Origin: Desulfatiglans anilini DSM 4660 | GTDB taxonomy: Bacteria > Desulfobacterota > DSM-4660 > Desulfatiglandales > Desulfatiglandaceae | Assembly (NCBI RefSeq): GCF_000422285.1 | Contig: NZ_AULM01000025.1 | Coordinates: 1 to 56,537 of the forward strand | Direction: 5' to 3' | DNA length: 56,537 nt | Part shown: one piece after another, positions 16,428 to 25,467 of the stretch | How positions within the stretch are numbered: the stretch's first letter is position 1 | Layout: each line of letters begins with the position of its first letter | Notes under the pieces: generated by a model | The model's database searches: none | What the model was told of the DNA's origin: nothing | What the model saw: only the letters and a program-made list of their open reading frames with translations | Made by a program: the position numbers and the translations under genes

Positions 16428-18863
16428 TTAGAGCATTTGATAGGGGTCGACATCCACGGCCACCTGCACCCCGGCCGGCGGCGTCCTCACCGCTTCGCCC
16501 ATGCTTTCGAGCAGATGCTTCAAGGCTGCGATCTTACGGCCCTTCAGAAGAATCTGCCAGCGGTAGCGGTCCTTGATGCGCGCTATGGGGGCCTCCACCG
16601 GTCCCATCACCTGAACGGCCTCTTTCCGCCCCGCGATCCCGCTCAGCATACGCCGGAAACCCGCTCCCAACTCCTCCGCGCAGGCCAACGTTTTCGCCCG
16701 GTCCTTGCCTTGCACCCGGATGCAGACCAGGTGGGCGAAAGGCGGGTAGCCAAGCCCGGACCTCAGCGCGGCCTCACGCTCGAAGAAGCCTTTGAAATCA
16801 TGGGCCATCGCCGCCTGCAAGGCATAGTGGCCGACATTGAAGGCCTGGATGATGACCTTCCCCGGCCGGTCCCCGCGACCCGCCCGCCCGGCCACCTGGC
16901 TCAGGACCTGGAACGTGCGCTCGGCCGCCCGGAAATCCGGAAAGTTCAGGAGGAGGTCCGCCGCGATCACGCCGACCAGCGTCACCCGAGGGAAATCGTA
17001 GCCTTTTGTCACCATCTGGGTGCCGACCAGGATGTCAATGGCCTGTTCTTTGAACTGCTTGAGAATCTCGAAGGACACCCCCTTCGCCCGGGTGTTGTCG
17101 GTGTCCATGCGCGCCACCCGGGCCGAAGGGAAGAGACTCCGCAGCTCGAGTTCGAGTTTCTGGGTGCCGAACCCGTAAGTTTTGATCGCCTCGCGGCCGC
17201 ATTCCGGACACGCTTGCGGAACGGGCCCCTTAAAGCCGCAATAATGGCAACGAAGTTCACGCCCGCCCAGATGGTGGGTCAAGGCCACGTCGCAGTGCGG
17301 GCAATGAAGGGAGCGCCCGCAGGCGCTGCAGACATGCAGCCGGTGAAACCCCCGCCGATTGAGAAAGAGGATCGCCTGGGACTCCTCCTCCAGGGTCGCC
17401 TTCAGCGCCTCCCGGAGCTCTCGGCTGAGCATGGCGCCGGCGGGATCGGAGGCCGAACTCCGCGTCATATCCACCATCTCGACTCTGGGCAAGGCCCTTT
17501 TTTCCACGCGTTCCGGCATCGAGAGCATCCGGTAGCGGCCCCCGCAGGCATTGCGGAAAGACTGCACCGAGGGCGTCCCAGACCCCATGAGCACGGTCGC
17601 CTGCTCCATCTTTGCGCGCATGACGGCGGTGTCCCGGGCCTGGTAACGGACCCGATCGTCCTGTTTGTAGGCGGCATCATGCTCCTCATCGACGATGATC
17701 AGACCGAGGCGCGGCACAGGCGCAAAAAGGGCCGAGCGGGCGCCGATCACCAGATCCACCTCCCCCGCCGACATCTGCAGCCACGCGTCGAAACGCTCCC
17801 CCCTGCTGAGCCCGCTGTGGTAAACCGCGACGCGATCGCCAAGCCGCAGTCTGAAAACACCCTCCAGATAGGCCGCCAGCGCTATCTCCGGAACCATGAC
17901 GATCACCTGCCGGCCGAGACTAATCGCCTTTTCCGCCGCACGGACGTAGACCTCGGTCTTCCCGCTGCCGGTCACACCGTAGAGGAGCGCGGGGGCGAAC
18001 ACACCCGATTCGATGCTCGCTTCCAACCATGCCAGCACCGCTTTCTGGTCCTCGTTCAGCGCAAAGGGCCCCGCCGGCACCAGTGCGGTCCCGCCGCCGG
18101 GACTTCGAAAAACCGGGGCGGTAAAGGTCTCGAGCACCCCTTTCCGAACCCACTTTCGAACGAGGTAGTCTCCGTTGGGAAAAAGCGCACAGATCCGGCT
18201 GAGCGCGGCATCGCCCCGGTCCAGGAAGATCCGCAGGAACTCCTGCTCGTTCGCGGCGCGCGCGCTGCGGGCGCACACGGCAGCTGCGGCCTCCAGACCG
18301 GCATGATCCTTCACGCAAACAAAACGCTGCAAGAGCCGGCGCGCGCGCCCGGACCTCCGCCCCGTCCCCAGGCTCACCCAGCCTTTTCGCACCAGGGGAT
18401 CGACCTGCTTGGCAGACCAGGGCAGTTTCGCGCCCGGATTTCCGCCGATCCACCCCAAGGTCTCTCGTGCGGGGTCTTCAAGCGGCAGACGCTTCAAAGC
18501 GCGCTCGCCCTCTTTGGTCAACACGGCGCATCGAAATGGGTTTACGTTGAGGCCGGCCGGCAGCACGCTCTCGATGACCTGTCCGGGCGGATGAACATAG
18601 TAGTCCGCCATCCACTCGAACAGGGGCACCATTGCGGAACCGAACAGGGGGGGATCGTCGAAGATCCGCTGGATCTCTTTGAGCTCCATGCCCGATTCGT
18701 TCCCGTCCTCGGACAGGATGAACCCGGTCACCGTACGGTTCCCGAAAGGGACCAGGACGCGGCGCCCCACCTCGGCCCGGGCGTCCGACGACGGGGGCAC
18801 GCGGTACGTGTATATCCCCCACACGGGGGCGCACACGGCGATCTTGACGCATCGAGCGGCCAT
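16428..18863 (-). CDS. priA: Primosomal replication protein N' (PriA helicase)
   Basis: PriA is the 3'-5' DNA helicase that reloads the replisome at stalled forks. It has 811 residues. The N-terminal DNA-binding domain is followed by the helicase core with Walker A GVTGSGKTEVY and the DEEH box (IIVDEEHDAAYKQ). A zinc region with paired cysteines (CSACG, CPHC, CHYC, CPEC) lies in the middle, and motifs V-VI include VAGRAGRGDRPG. I chose ATG 18863 (MAARCVKIAVCAPVWG), where the family homology starts; the frame to 18995 is unconserved and crosses a terminator-like hairpin. It follows plsC on the same strand but is probably transcribed separately. Confidence 0.95.
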   Translation of the reverse strand: MAARCVKIAVCAPVWGIYTYRVPPSSDARAEVGRRVLVPFGNRTVTGFILSEDGNESGMELKEIQRIFDDPPLFGSAMVPLFEWMADYYVHPPGQVIESVLPAGLNVNPFRCAVLTKEGERALKRLPLEDPARETLGWIGGNPGAKLPWSAKQVDPLVRKGWVSLGTGRRSGRARRLLQRFVCVKDHAGLEAAAAVCARSARAANEQEFLRIFLDRGDAALSRICALFPNGDYLVRKWVRKGVLETFTAPVFRSPGGGTALVPAGPFALNEDQKAVLAWLEASIESGVFAPALLYGVTGSGKTEVYVRAAEKAISLGRQVIVMVPEIALAAYLEGVFRLRLGDRVAVYHSGLSRGERFDAWLQMSAGEVDLVIGARSALFAPVPRLGLIIVDEEHDAAYKQDDRVRYQARDTAVMRAKMEQATVLMGSGTPSVQSFRNACGGRYRMLSMPERVEKRALPRVEMVDMTRSSASDPAGAMLSRELREALKATLEEESQAILFLNRRGFHRLHVCSACGRSLHCPHCDVALTHHLGGRELRCHYCGFKGPVPQACPECGREAIKTYGFGTQKLELELRSLFPSARVARMDTDNTRAKGVSFEILKQFKEQAIDILVGTQMVTKGYDFPRVTLVGVIAADLLLNFPDFRAAERTFQVLSQVAGRAGRGDRPGKVIIQAFNVGHYALQAAMAHDFKGFFEREAALRSGLGYPPFAHLVCIRVQGKDRAKTLACAEELGAGFRRMLSGIAGRKEAVQVMGPVEAPIARIKDRYRWQILLKGRKIAALKHLLESMGEAVRTPPAGVQVAVDVDPYQML

Positions 18864-18890
18864 TGGTGATCTCTCAAGGCCTCGAAAAAG

Positions 18891-18932
18891 AAAAAAGACC
18901 GACTCAGACCGGGTGGTTCGAGGCGGTCGGGG
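18891..18932 (-). terminator. Terminator-like hairpin between plsC and priA
   Basis: On the minus strand an imperfect stem (CCGAC...GTCGG with inner GACCG/CGGTC) is followed by TCTTTTTTCTTTTT. It would end the cvpA-mazG-mtgA-kinase-plsC transcript, or act as an attenuator before priA. Confidence 0.5.
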
Positions 18933-18996
18933 GAATACGCTGCAGATCTGACGTTGACGTGCGCGACAGCTGACTTGAAGCCGCCGCTTCAACAAT

Positions 18997-19725
18997 TCAC
19001 GATGGGTGCCCGGCAGATTCCCTGTGCGGGGAAATCAATTTGTCGATGGCCAGCCACACGTCCATTTCCAGTTTTTGAATATCGCGCTTGCCGTAATCCG
19101 CCAGGGAAATAGGGGCTCCGATCCTCATCTCGATTGTTCCCCGATTCACGCGGAGGCTGCCTTTGGGAACGATCGCGTGGCTGCCGCTGATGCCGATCGG
19201 AACGATGTCGCATCCTGATTTGACCGCCAGATTGAACCCGCCGCGCTTGAACCCCTGGAGGCTCCCGTCGATGCTTCGCGTCCCTTCAGGGAAGATCAGC
19301 ACCGACGCGCCATCGCGGATGCGCTGTGCAGCCTTGTTCATGCTTTCGACGGCCTTGCGCGGGTCGTCCCGGACAATGCCGATATACCCTGCCCGGCGCA
19401 CAGCGAACCCGAAGAGCGGAATACGCATCAACTCCTGCTTCATGATGAACTTGAAGTTGACCGGGAGGTATGCCAGAAGGGCGAAGATGTCGAAAAAGCT
19501 CTGATGGTTGCTCATGTAGATGCGCGGCTTCGAGCCGTCCACGCCCTCAGCCCCTACCACGCGCACCTTGACGCCGCAGCCCCAGAGGATGCTTTTCCCC
19601 CAGGGGCGCGCCACCCAGGCATGGATCGTGTCCCCGGTGCGATCGAAGATCGCGAGAATGGCAGTCCACAGACAGAACAAAATCGTATCGATGGCAATAT
19701 AGGCATTCAACAGGATGAATCGCAT
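18997..19725 (-). CDS. plsC: 1-acyl-glycerol-3-phosphate acyltransferase
   Basis: PlsC adds the second acyl chain to lysophosphatidic acid to form phosphatidic acid at the inner membrane. The 242 residues begin with a hydrophobic anchor (about 3-25). The catalytic NHxxxxD motif is NHQSFFD, the glycerol-phosphate site is FPEGTRS, and the later motif is VPIGISGSH. ATG 19725 follows GGGGAGG closely. It lies 48 bases after the stop of the upstream kinase gene and is probably the last gene of that operon, which joins envelope biogenesis functions (CvpA-like, MtgA, PlsC). Confidence 0.93.
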   Translation of the reverse strand: MRFILLNAYIAIDTILFCLWTAILAIFDRTGDTIHAWVARPWGKSILWGCGVKVRVVGAEGVDGSKPRIYMSNHQSFFDIFALLAYLPVNFKFIMKQELMRIPLFGFAVRRAGYIGIVRDDPRKAVESMNKAAQRIRDGASVLIFPEGTRSIDGSLQGFKRGGFNLAVKSGCDIVPIGISGSHAIVPKGSLRVNRGTIEMRIGAPISLADYGKRDIQKLEMDVWLAIDKLISPHRESAGHPS

Positions 19726-19773
19726 AAACCTCCCCTCTCAGGGCCGGCGCTTAAAAACCGATTCCGACAACCC

Positions 19774-22026
19774 TCAATTCGCCGAACGTACCTGTCGGCC
19801 TTTGCCCCCCCGCGGTTTCGGCAGAACCACCGGCAATTCTATCCGCAACAGGATGCGCCCTTCGACCTCGCGCTGAACGGTGACCTTGCCCCCGTGCCGG
19901 TGTATGATGACCTTCGCCAGAGGCAGGTCCTTGATATCCGACCCGGTCTTTCCCGTTATGCGCGGGAAGAAGAACTGCTCCAGATCCTCATCCCCGAGGC
20001 CCTCCGCGCGGTGGCTGATCTTCACCACGCAGGTGCCGTTCCGCTTTTCGGTGGTGACGAGCAGCGAATCGTTGCGCGGCGAGGAGACTACTGCATGCTT
20101 CAGCAGGCACTCGAAGGCCCGGTGGAGCAGATCGGAATCCCCATCGATCGCATCCAGCGCCGGATCGAAGATCGTCTCTAAATGAATTTGCCTCACCTGG
20201 ATCGATTCTTCCAGCCCGTCGAGGCAGTGCTGCAGGCTTTTGTTCAGGTCTACGCGGGAGACCGTCAAGGTAAACGGCTCGATGGATGAAAGGATGATCT
20301 GGAGGATGTCCTCCAGGCGGGCGACCTCCTCTACGATGATCTGGGCGAACTTGTAGTGGGGGTCATCCTGAGACATGGCGTTGCAGAGGCGCCGGGCGAA
20401 CCCCCCCGCAATGGCCAGCGGATTGCGGATCTCGTGGGCGAAACGGGCCGAAATCTCACCGAGCACACGGATCTCTTCCGTCTGCAGGGTCCGCTCCTGC
20501 AGGAGCTTCAGCTCGGTGATATCGACCATCGTGCCGTCCACCCACTTGACATTGCCGTGCTCGTCCAGGGCCGGGATGGCGTGATCGATAAAAATGAGTT
20601 CTTCACCTTTTCTGGATTTGATGATCCGCTCGACGCGCAGCTCCGCCCCGTTCTCCCAGCAGTGCCGGACCATGTCGTCTTCCGGCCCGCCGGTGTATCC
20701 GCAGACTTTCTCCCACCAGAAGCGCTTGTTGCCGACCGCCTCCTCGATGGAATACCCCAGCTTTTCTGTAAAGTAGGGGTTCAGGAACTCGGTCGTCCCG
20801 TCATCGAGCAGACGATAGACGATCAAGGGGATGTTCTCCACCAGCGTGCGGTATTTCTCCTCGGAGGAGACCAGGTCGGCGGTGCGTTCCTGCACCTTGC
20901 GCTCGAGCGTGCGGGCGTAGTTGGCGATCTCGCGCCGCCGCGCCTGGAGCGAATCGAGCATGGTGTTCAGGGAGATCGTGAGCCTGCCCATCTCGTCGGC
21001 GGGCCTGATCTTGAGGCGTTTCTCCCGTCTGCCCCGGGCGATCTCGTCGGCGTCGTGGACGATCTCGACGATCGGCCGGACGAAGAGATAGGCCACCAGC
21101 CACGTCAGGGCGAACGAGAGGATGATGCCGACGCCCCCGACCAGAAACATCAGGTTGCGTGTCTTCTCGAGGCGCCGCATAATGGCGGAGCGGTCGACCT
21201 CGATCTGCACCAGGGCCACCATCTCACCGTAAAAATCACTGACAGTCCCGAGAAGCACCGACCTGTCGGGCGCGCCGGCGGGGGAAATCAGCATCCGGGG
21301 CCACCCCGAGGACAAATCCCCATTCAGGGGGAACGGGTCATAGAATGCGTACCCCTTGACCGTGGTCGCCAAAAGGATGTAGTTGTCCTCCCCGCGCTTT
21401 TCATAAACCGTGAGATCGGTTTGCCACTGGCCCTTCAGCTGTTCGAGAAACGGGGCGTCGAAAGGGAATCCGATTTCCACGGTCCCGGCCAGCTCGCCGG
21501 CATAGTAAACCGGCGCCACGCCCCGGATCCCGAGCCCGGTCAGGCCCCACTCCAGCCCGGAGACAGCCTTGCCCGATTTCATGGCATCGATGACCTCACG
21601 CCGGTAGGAGATCATCTCCCCGGACTCCTCCGGCATGTGCAGCCGCAGAAAGGATTTTGCGGGCGGGATATGAAAGTGGAACTGCCCGATGCCGAAGTTC
21701 TTGCGAAGTTCATCGTAAAGGGGGACGAAGGAGCGGTAGAGCCCCTCCCGGTCCCTGAGGGCCAAAGCGGCCTCGGCTATGGGGTTGACAGCGACCATCG
21801 TGGCAAGGGAAAGCGCCTGCGTCTCACGGTGATCGATGACCGTCAGGAAGATCTGATAGACCCTCGCCAGCTCTTTCAACTCCTCGTTCTTGATCAGCTT
21901 CTCTTGAGACCTGAGCCCGATGTAGACCAGCACGGTCGTGCCGATGAAAGAAAGGATGAGAAAGGGAAGCAATAGCTTCCATTTCAGGCTCATCCTCAGT
22001 ATCCAGTCGGTAATCTGCGAGATCAT
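19774..22026 (-). CDS. Membrane sensor kinase-like protein with degenerate ATPase domain
   Basis: The 750-residue protein has a transmembrane helix at about 15-37, a periplasmic Cache-type sensor (about 40-285), a second helix (292-315), HAMP (316-370), PAS (390-505) and a HisKA domain with H531 in FAHEIRNPL. The ATPase domain has lost its motifs. The N box reads HRAFECLLKHAV with both asparagines replaced. The G1 position reads SHRAEGLG instead of DxGxG. G2 reads GKTGSDIKDLPLAKV with no GxGLGL. It therefore probably cannot autophosphorylate, and may act as a partner or pseudo-kinase. Its start overlaps the mtgA stop by 4 bases, which ties it to envelope genes. No frameshift is needed, so the loss is by substitution. 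Confidence 0.9.
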   Translation of the reverse strand: MISQITDWILRMSLKWKLLLPFLILSFIGTTVLVYIGLRSQEKLIKNEELKELARVYQIFLTVIDHRETQALSLATMVAVNPIAEAALALRDREGLYRSFVPLYDELRKNFGIGQFHFHIPPAKSFLRLHMPEESGEMISYRREVIDAMKSGKAVSGLEWGLTGLGIRGVAPVYYAGELAGTVEIGFPFDAPFLEQLKGQWQTDLTVYEKRGEDNYILLATTVKGYAFYDPFPLNGDLSSGWPRMLISPAGAPDRSVLLGTVSDFYGEMVALVQIEVDRSAIMRRLEKTRNLMFLVGGVGIILSFALTWLVAYLFVRPIVEIVHDADEIARGRREKRLKIRPADEMGRLTISLNTMLDSLQARRREIANYARTLERKVQERTADLVSSEEKYRTLVENIPLIVYRLLDDGTTEFLNPYFTEKLGYSIEEAVGNKRFWWEKVCGYTGGPEDDMVRHCWENGAELRVERIIKSRKGEELIFIDHAIPALDEHGNVKWVDGTMVDITELKLLQERTLQTEEIRVLGEISARFAHEIRNPLAIAGGFARRLCNAMSQDDPHYKFAQIIVEEVARLEDILQIILSSIEPFTLTVSRVDLNKSLQHCLDGLEESIQVRQIHLETIFDPALDAIDGDSDLLHRAFECLLKHAVVSSPRNDSLLVTTEKRNGTCVVKISHRAEGLGDEDLEQFFFPRITGKTGSDIKDLPLAKVIIHRHGGKVTVQREVEGRILLRIELPVVLPKPRGGKGRQVRSAN

Positions 22027-22727
22027 CGTCCATTCACCAGCGGCATCAATGCCATGTCTTTTCGGATGCGCTCGATGCGCCGAACGACATCATGGTTCGG
22101 CTTGACGGGAGACCATCGGTGCGGGTTGGGCAGAACAGCTGCCATCGCTGCGGCCTGGGAAGGCGTCAGGCCGGCGGCTGATTGGTTGAAATATCCCCTG
22201 GCTGCGCTCTCCGCTCCAATATACCCCCGGCCCCAGTCGACCATATTGAGGTAAACCTCCAGAATTCTCTCCTTGCTCCAGAGGGCCTCCATCACAACCG
22301 TGTAGTAGGCCTCCAGAAATTTCCTGAGCCAGCTTCGTTCGGGCCAGAGAAACACCGTCCTGGCAGCCTGCATGGATATCGTGCTGGCGCCCCTGATTCC
22401 CCGGTCCGCGGCCATGTCCTTCAACACGATCGAAAGCTCCCTCCAATCGAAGCCGCGGTGCATCAGAAAACGCTGATCCTCCCCTGCCAGGACGGCGCGT
22501 CGCAGATGCGGGGATATCTCATCGAGGGGCACCCAGCCCGCCTGCCTCCACCGCTTGAGGACGACACCGCTGTGCTTGAAATAGTCCCACAGCATGATCG
22601 AATTGAACGGCGGATTGACGAATCGAAAGGCCGCCACCTGCAAGACCGTAAACAGGAAAAACCCGCAAAGGCCTATCAGAGCCCATTTGAGAGGCTTCCT
22701 CAGAACGCTTTTCTTCCTCCGAGGCAA
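22023..22727 (-). CDS. mtgA: Monofunctional peptidoglycan glycosyltransferase
   Basis: MtgA polymerises lipid II into glycan strands at the outer face of the inner membrane. The 234 residues have a single N-terminal anchor (about 14-32) and a GT51 domain with EDQRFLMHRGFDW (first catalytic glutamate), GASTISMQAARTVFL, KERILEVYLNMVDWG (second glutamate region) and the tail SQAAAMAAVLPNP. There is no transpeptidase domain. The start appears to be a TTG at 22727 with a poor binding site, so it may be translated by coupling to mazG, whose stop lies 6 bases upstream. The stop overlaps the kinase start (ATGA). Confidence 0.93.
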   Translation of the reverse strand: MPRRKKSVLRKPLKWALIGLCGFFLFTVLQVAAFRFVNPPFNSIMLWDYFKHSGVVLKRWRQAGWVPLDEISPHLRRAVLAGEDQRFLMHRGFDWRELSIVLKDMAADRGIRGASTISMQAARTVFLWPERSWLRKFLEAYYTVVMEALWSKERILEVYLNMVDWGRGYIGAESAARGYFNQSAAGLTPSQAAAMAAVLPNPHRWSPVKPNHDVVRRIERIRKDMALMPLVNGR

Positions 22728-22733
22728 CCCGGA

Positions 22734-23525
22734 TCACGCCCTTTCCTTCCGAATGCCCTGCCAGACCTCCGCCTTCCTTCCCCTCGGAACGGCATCGAGA
22801 TCCAGACCTTGGCTCTTGAAACGGCTTTCCACCCGCTCCACATCCTCCTTAAACCTCTGATTGGACAAGCGCAGGAGGTCTTCCGCATGGCCCCCCCTTA
22901 CCCTCGCCAGAGCGGCCAGCGTGAACAGCAGATCGCCCATCACCTGATCGAACCCGCCGCCATCGGCCACCGCCCGCTCCAGAGACCGGAAATCCTTCCG
23001 GGCCTCATCCAGCAAGGCATCGACGTCCCCCGATTCCAGGCCGTATTTGGAGGCGCGCTCCGTCATGCGATGAGCCCTCATGAGAGCCGGAAGGTGCACG
23101 GGCACGCTGTCGAGCAGGGAGGCGGCCGAATCGGCCCCGTGGTTCTCATGCTTCTTGATCTCCGCCCAGTTCCGGGCGACCTCTTCGGCATTCTCCACTT
23201 GCGCTTCGCCGAAGACATGAGGGTGCCGGCGGATCATCTTCTCGATGATCCGGTCGAGCACATCCAGCACGTCATAGGCCCCTGTCTCCGACTCGATCCG
23301 GGCCATGAAAACAATCTGAAAGAGCAGATCCCCCAATTCCCCGCAGACATCCTGCGGATCGCCCTTCTCGACGGAATCCACCACCTCGTAAGCCTCTTCG
23401 AGGAGATACCGCTTGATGCTTTCCACCGTTTGTTTCGCATCCCACGGGCACCCGCCGGGCGAGCGCAGCCGGTCCACCAGCCGGCAGAGTTCGATGAAAC
23501 GCTTTCCAATGCTGTCCCAATCCAT
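22734..23525 (-). CDS. mazG: Nucleoside triphosphate pyrophosphohydrolase MazG
   Basis: MazG hydrolyses NTPs and dNTPs to monophosphates and can lower ppGpp or clear damaged nucleotides. The 263 residues contain two MazG helical domains. The first has LRSPGGCPWDAKQT and the metal-binding EEAYEVVDSV and ELGDLLFQIVF. The second is diverged (MGDLLFTLAALAR). I chose ATG 23525, 2 bases after the cvpA stop, because family homology begins there; the GTG at 23603 would overlap cvpA by 76 bases. It is the second gene of the envelope operon. Confidence 0.93.
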   Translation of the reverse strand: MDWDSIGKRFIELCRLVDRLRSPGGCPWDAKQTVESIKRYLLEEAYEVVDSVEKGDPQDVCGELGDLLFQIVFMARIESETGAYDVLDVLDRIIEKMIRRHPHVFGEAQVENAEEVARNWAEIKKHENHGADSAASLLDSVPVHLPALMRAHRMTERASKYGLESGDVDALLDEARKDFRSLERAVADGGGFDQVMGDLLFTLAALARVRGGHAEDLLRLSNQRFKEDVERVESRFKSQGLDLDAVPRGRKAEVWQGIRKERA

Positions 23526-23527
23526 AT

Positions 23528-24079
23528 TTAGTTCGATTCGGACCGGTCCGGCTTTCCGGATTCGCCGCCGGTCCACCTCTCCCCCCGGAACTTTCTCTTC
23601 CACTGTTCATAAGTCTCCGGCGGTATCTGCCCTGCCACGAACTGGGAAGACCGGACGACCCAGGGATACAGCTTCGACTGGGCTACGACCGGCGAAGCCG
23701 CCGGGACGAAAAAATTGATGATTACCATGCCAAGATAAAGCACCACCATTCCCTTGACAAAGGCCACGGCCACTCCGAGAGTACGGTCGAGCCAGCCGAG
23801 GAAAACCTTCTTGAATGCCGTTTTGAGAGCCAGGCTGAGCACATTGCAGGCAACCATGATCACCAGCATGATCAGGGCGAAACTCAGCAGAGAGAGAAAA
23901 GGCCAGTCCGGAAGAAACCCCTTGAGAAGACCCGTCAGATTCGCCTCATATCGAAAAGCGGCAAGGAGCCCGAGCACGACCCCCGCGAGTGATCCGACCT
24001 CGCGGAAGAAACCGCGGAAAAGCCCCCTGACCAACAGAAAGGCCATCAACGCTATGATCAGAATGTCCAGCCAATTCAT
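23528..24079 (-). CDS. CvpA family membrane protein
   Basis: The 183-residue protein has four predicted transmembrane helices (about 3-25, 28-45, 60-90 and 100-125) with the CvpA-type pattern: MNWLDILIIALMAFLLVRG, then GFFREVGSLAGVV, and a WLDRTLG loop. Named from a colicin V production gene in E. coli, this family is broadly distributed and its exact role is unclear; envelope maintenance is the usual suggestion. ATG 24079 is the family start; the frame continues to 24229 without similarity. It is the first gene of the operon with mazG, mtgA, the kinase-like protein and plsC. Confidence 0.88.
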   Translation of the reverse strand: MNWLDILIIALMAFLLVRGLFRGFFREVGSLAGVVLGLLAAFRYEANLTGLLKGFLPDWPFLSLLSFALIMLVIMVACNVLSLALKTAFKKVFLGWLDRTLGVAVAFVKGMVVLYLGMVIINFFVPAASPVVAQSKLYPWVVRSSQFVAGQIPPETYEQWKRKFRGERWTGGESGKPDRSESN

Positions 24080-24235
24080 AAGCTTCCAACCACTGGACCG
24101 TGTCCCGGGATAGCGGAGCGCCGCGTCCGGTCTGCACTTGACGCTCCTCGAGCCGCACCTGTTTCCAGTCCGGGAGGATCCCCCTCTCCGAAAATCATTC
24201 TCAGACAGGCTGCATCCGCATCCTTTCAAGTTTTC

Positions 24236-24264
24236 ATTATAGGAGAGTATCCATCCTCAGTCCA
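24236..24264 (-). promoter_or_regulatory. Promoter for the cvpA-mazG-mtgA-kinase-plsC operon
   Basis: On the minus strand TGGACT (24259-24264) and a perfect TATAAT (24236-24241) are separated by 17 bases, about 155 bases upstream of the cvpA ATG. Confidence 0.6.
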
Positions 24265-24732
24265 GAAGCGAATGCCGGGGGCAACCGCAGGCTCAGACCC
24301 GCGTTGAGACAGAACCACCTTCGGGGCAAAAACACCGGACGCCCCCTGCTCGAGAGCAAGCAGCCGTTCGGGGCAGCATACGAAAAAAGTGGCTTGAAGA
24401 CAATCGATGATTCCTATAAACTGCTGTCAGAATCGGGAAAAATCAACGCAACATCTTGATGTGCGACCCCTTTTTAAAGCAGGGCTTTTCCATTCCGACC
24501 GGAATGGGCAAAGGTCTTCCGGCCTTGGCGGCATGCTGGACAAACCAGCTGTTCACAGGCCGGGGAACGACGCTCAGGTCCAAGGCCTGCGCCCCCCAGG
24601 AATCAGGCGCACTCGCAAGCGCGCCGCAATGGGGGCGGAACGAGCGACACGCGGGAGGCGGGCATTTGACAACGGCCTGCCAACCAATCGAAAAGGCTCC
24701 TGTGGAGCCCATCCGATCCGGGAGAATATTCC
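24265..24732. other. Intergenic region upstream of the stress operon
   Basis: This gap separates the cvpA operon (minus) and the winged-helix/Hsp20/Lon operon (+). It holds frames on both strands without clear family content, including one on the minus strand at 24443-24712 rich in C, P and R that I do not accept as a gene. The only promoter-like signal for the plus strand is listed separately. The long 5' region could hold regulatory structure, but I see no clear riboswitch. Confidence 0.5.
24393..24420 (+). promoter_or_regulatory. Heat-shock-like promoter candidate
   Basis: CTTGAAG (24393-24399) and CCTATAAA (24413-24420) are 13 bases apart. The -35 part fits the sigma-32 consensus CTTGAA; the -10 part is intermediate between the sigma-32 and sigma-70 forms. 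The operon contains hsp20 and a Lon-type protease, which supports heat-shock control, but the distance to the first ATG is about 310 bases. Confidence 0.4.
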
Positions 24733-24918
24733 ATGAACGAACAGGAAAAAATCGTATTCGACGCTATGGTCAAGGCCGGCGCTCCGGTTCGCCCTGGAGA
24801 CATCGCCAAAAGCATCGGCATCGACGGCAAGGAGGTCTCCAAAATCATCAACTCGCTAAAAAAACAAGGCAAGGTATTTTCCCCCAAACGCTGCTTTTAT
24901 GCTCCGGGCTCCGAGTAA
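24733..24918 (+). CDS. Small winged-helix DNA-binding protein
   Basis: The 61-residue protein is essentially one winged helix-turn-helix domain. Helices cover MNEQEKIVFDAMVKAG and RPGDIAKSIG, the recognition helix is about DGKEVSKIINSLKKQG, and the wing is KVFSPKRCFYAP. There is no sensor domain. ATG 24733 follows GGGAGA by 7 bases. It is the first gene of the Hsp20/Lon operon, 51 bases before hsp20, so it may regulate that operon; this is inferred from position. It is real rather than a chance frame, because the helix pattern and ribosome site are both good. Confidence 0.8.
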   Translation: MNEQEKIVFDAMVKAGAPVRPGDIAKSIGIDGKEVSKIINSLKKQGKVFSPKRCFYAPGSE

Positions 24919-24969
24919 ACACCGGAAAACGGCCGCCCCCGGGAACGGACCCGTTAAGGAGGACGAACC

Positions 24970-25416
24970 ATGCTCGAATTGACGGTATGGAAAAACCAGC
25001 AACTCGACGACCTGAGAAGAGACATCGACCGCCTCTTCGACCGGATATGGGGGGATTTCGGGATCTCTCTCCTGCCCGGTGAATTCATCCGCGGACCTGC
25101 TGTACACATAGCCGAAAACGCCACCACTCTGATCGTTCAGGTCGAATTGCCAGGCGCCGATCCGGATTCGCTGCGGTTGACCGTATTTAAAAACGTACTG
25201 CTTGTCCAAGGCGAAAAACCAGCTCCTTTCGCCCGCGGCGCGGATAGGCATCGAGCCATTGAAAACGGCTTCACGCCGTTTGCCAGGCGCATCCAATTGC
25301 CCTGCCGCGTCATCGAGGATGAGGTCGAGGCCACCTTCGCAGACGGAATCCTACGGGTCGTTTTGCCCAAACAGCTCCAAGCGCGCTCATCCAGCATACG
25401 TATAACCGTCGCTTGA
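24970..25416 (+). CDS. Small heat shock protein, Hsp20/alpha-crystallin family
   Basis: This ATP-independent chaperone holds unfolding proteins. The 148 residues comprise an N-terminal arm (1-40), the alpha-crystallin beta-sandwich (about 45-137) with VQVELPGADPDSLRLTV and the conserved DGILRVVLPK, and a short tail with the IxI anchor (SSIRITVA). ATG 24970 follows a strong AAGGAGG. It sits between the winged-helix gene and the Lon-type protease, so a chaperone/protease pairing in one transcript is clear from the layout. Confidence 0.95.
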   Translation: MLELTVWKNQQLDDLRRDIDRLFDRIWGDFGISLLPGEFIRGPAVHIAENATTLIVQVELPGADPDSLRLTVFKNVLLVQGEKPAPFARGADRHRAIENGFTPFARRIQLPCRVIEDEVEATFADGILRVVLPKQLQARSSSIRITVA

Positions 25417-25467
25417 TCTCCTCTCCACCCCCCTGTCAACGCCCTGGATGAAACAAGGAGGACATCG

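Noticed and set aside
16437..18869. 810-codon frame on the plus strand
   Set aside because: It is antisense to priA, whose motifs are all present on the other strand.
20356..21975. 539-codon frame on the plus strand
   Set aside because: It is antisense to the degenerate kinase gene and shows no domain.
24443..24712. 89-codon frame on the minus strand upstream of the stress operon
   Set aside because: No ribosome site, unusual C/P/R-rich content and no recognisable domain; it could be part of a repeat, but I cannot show it.
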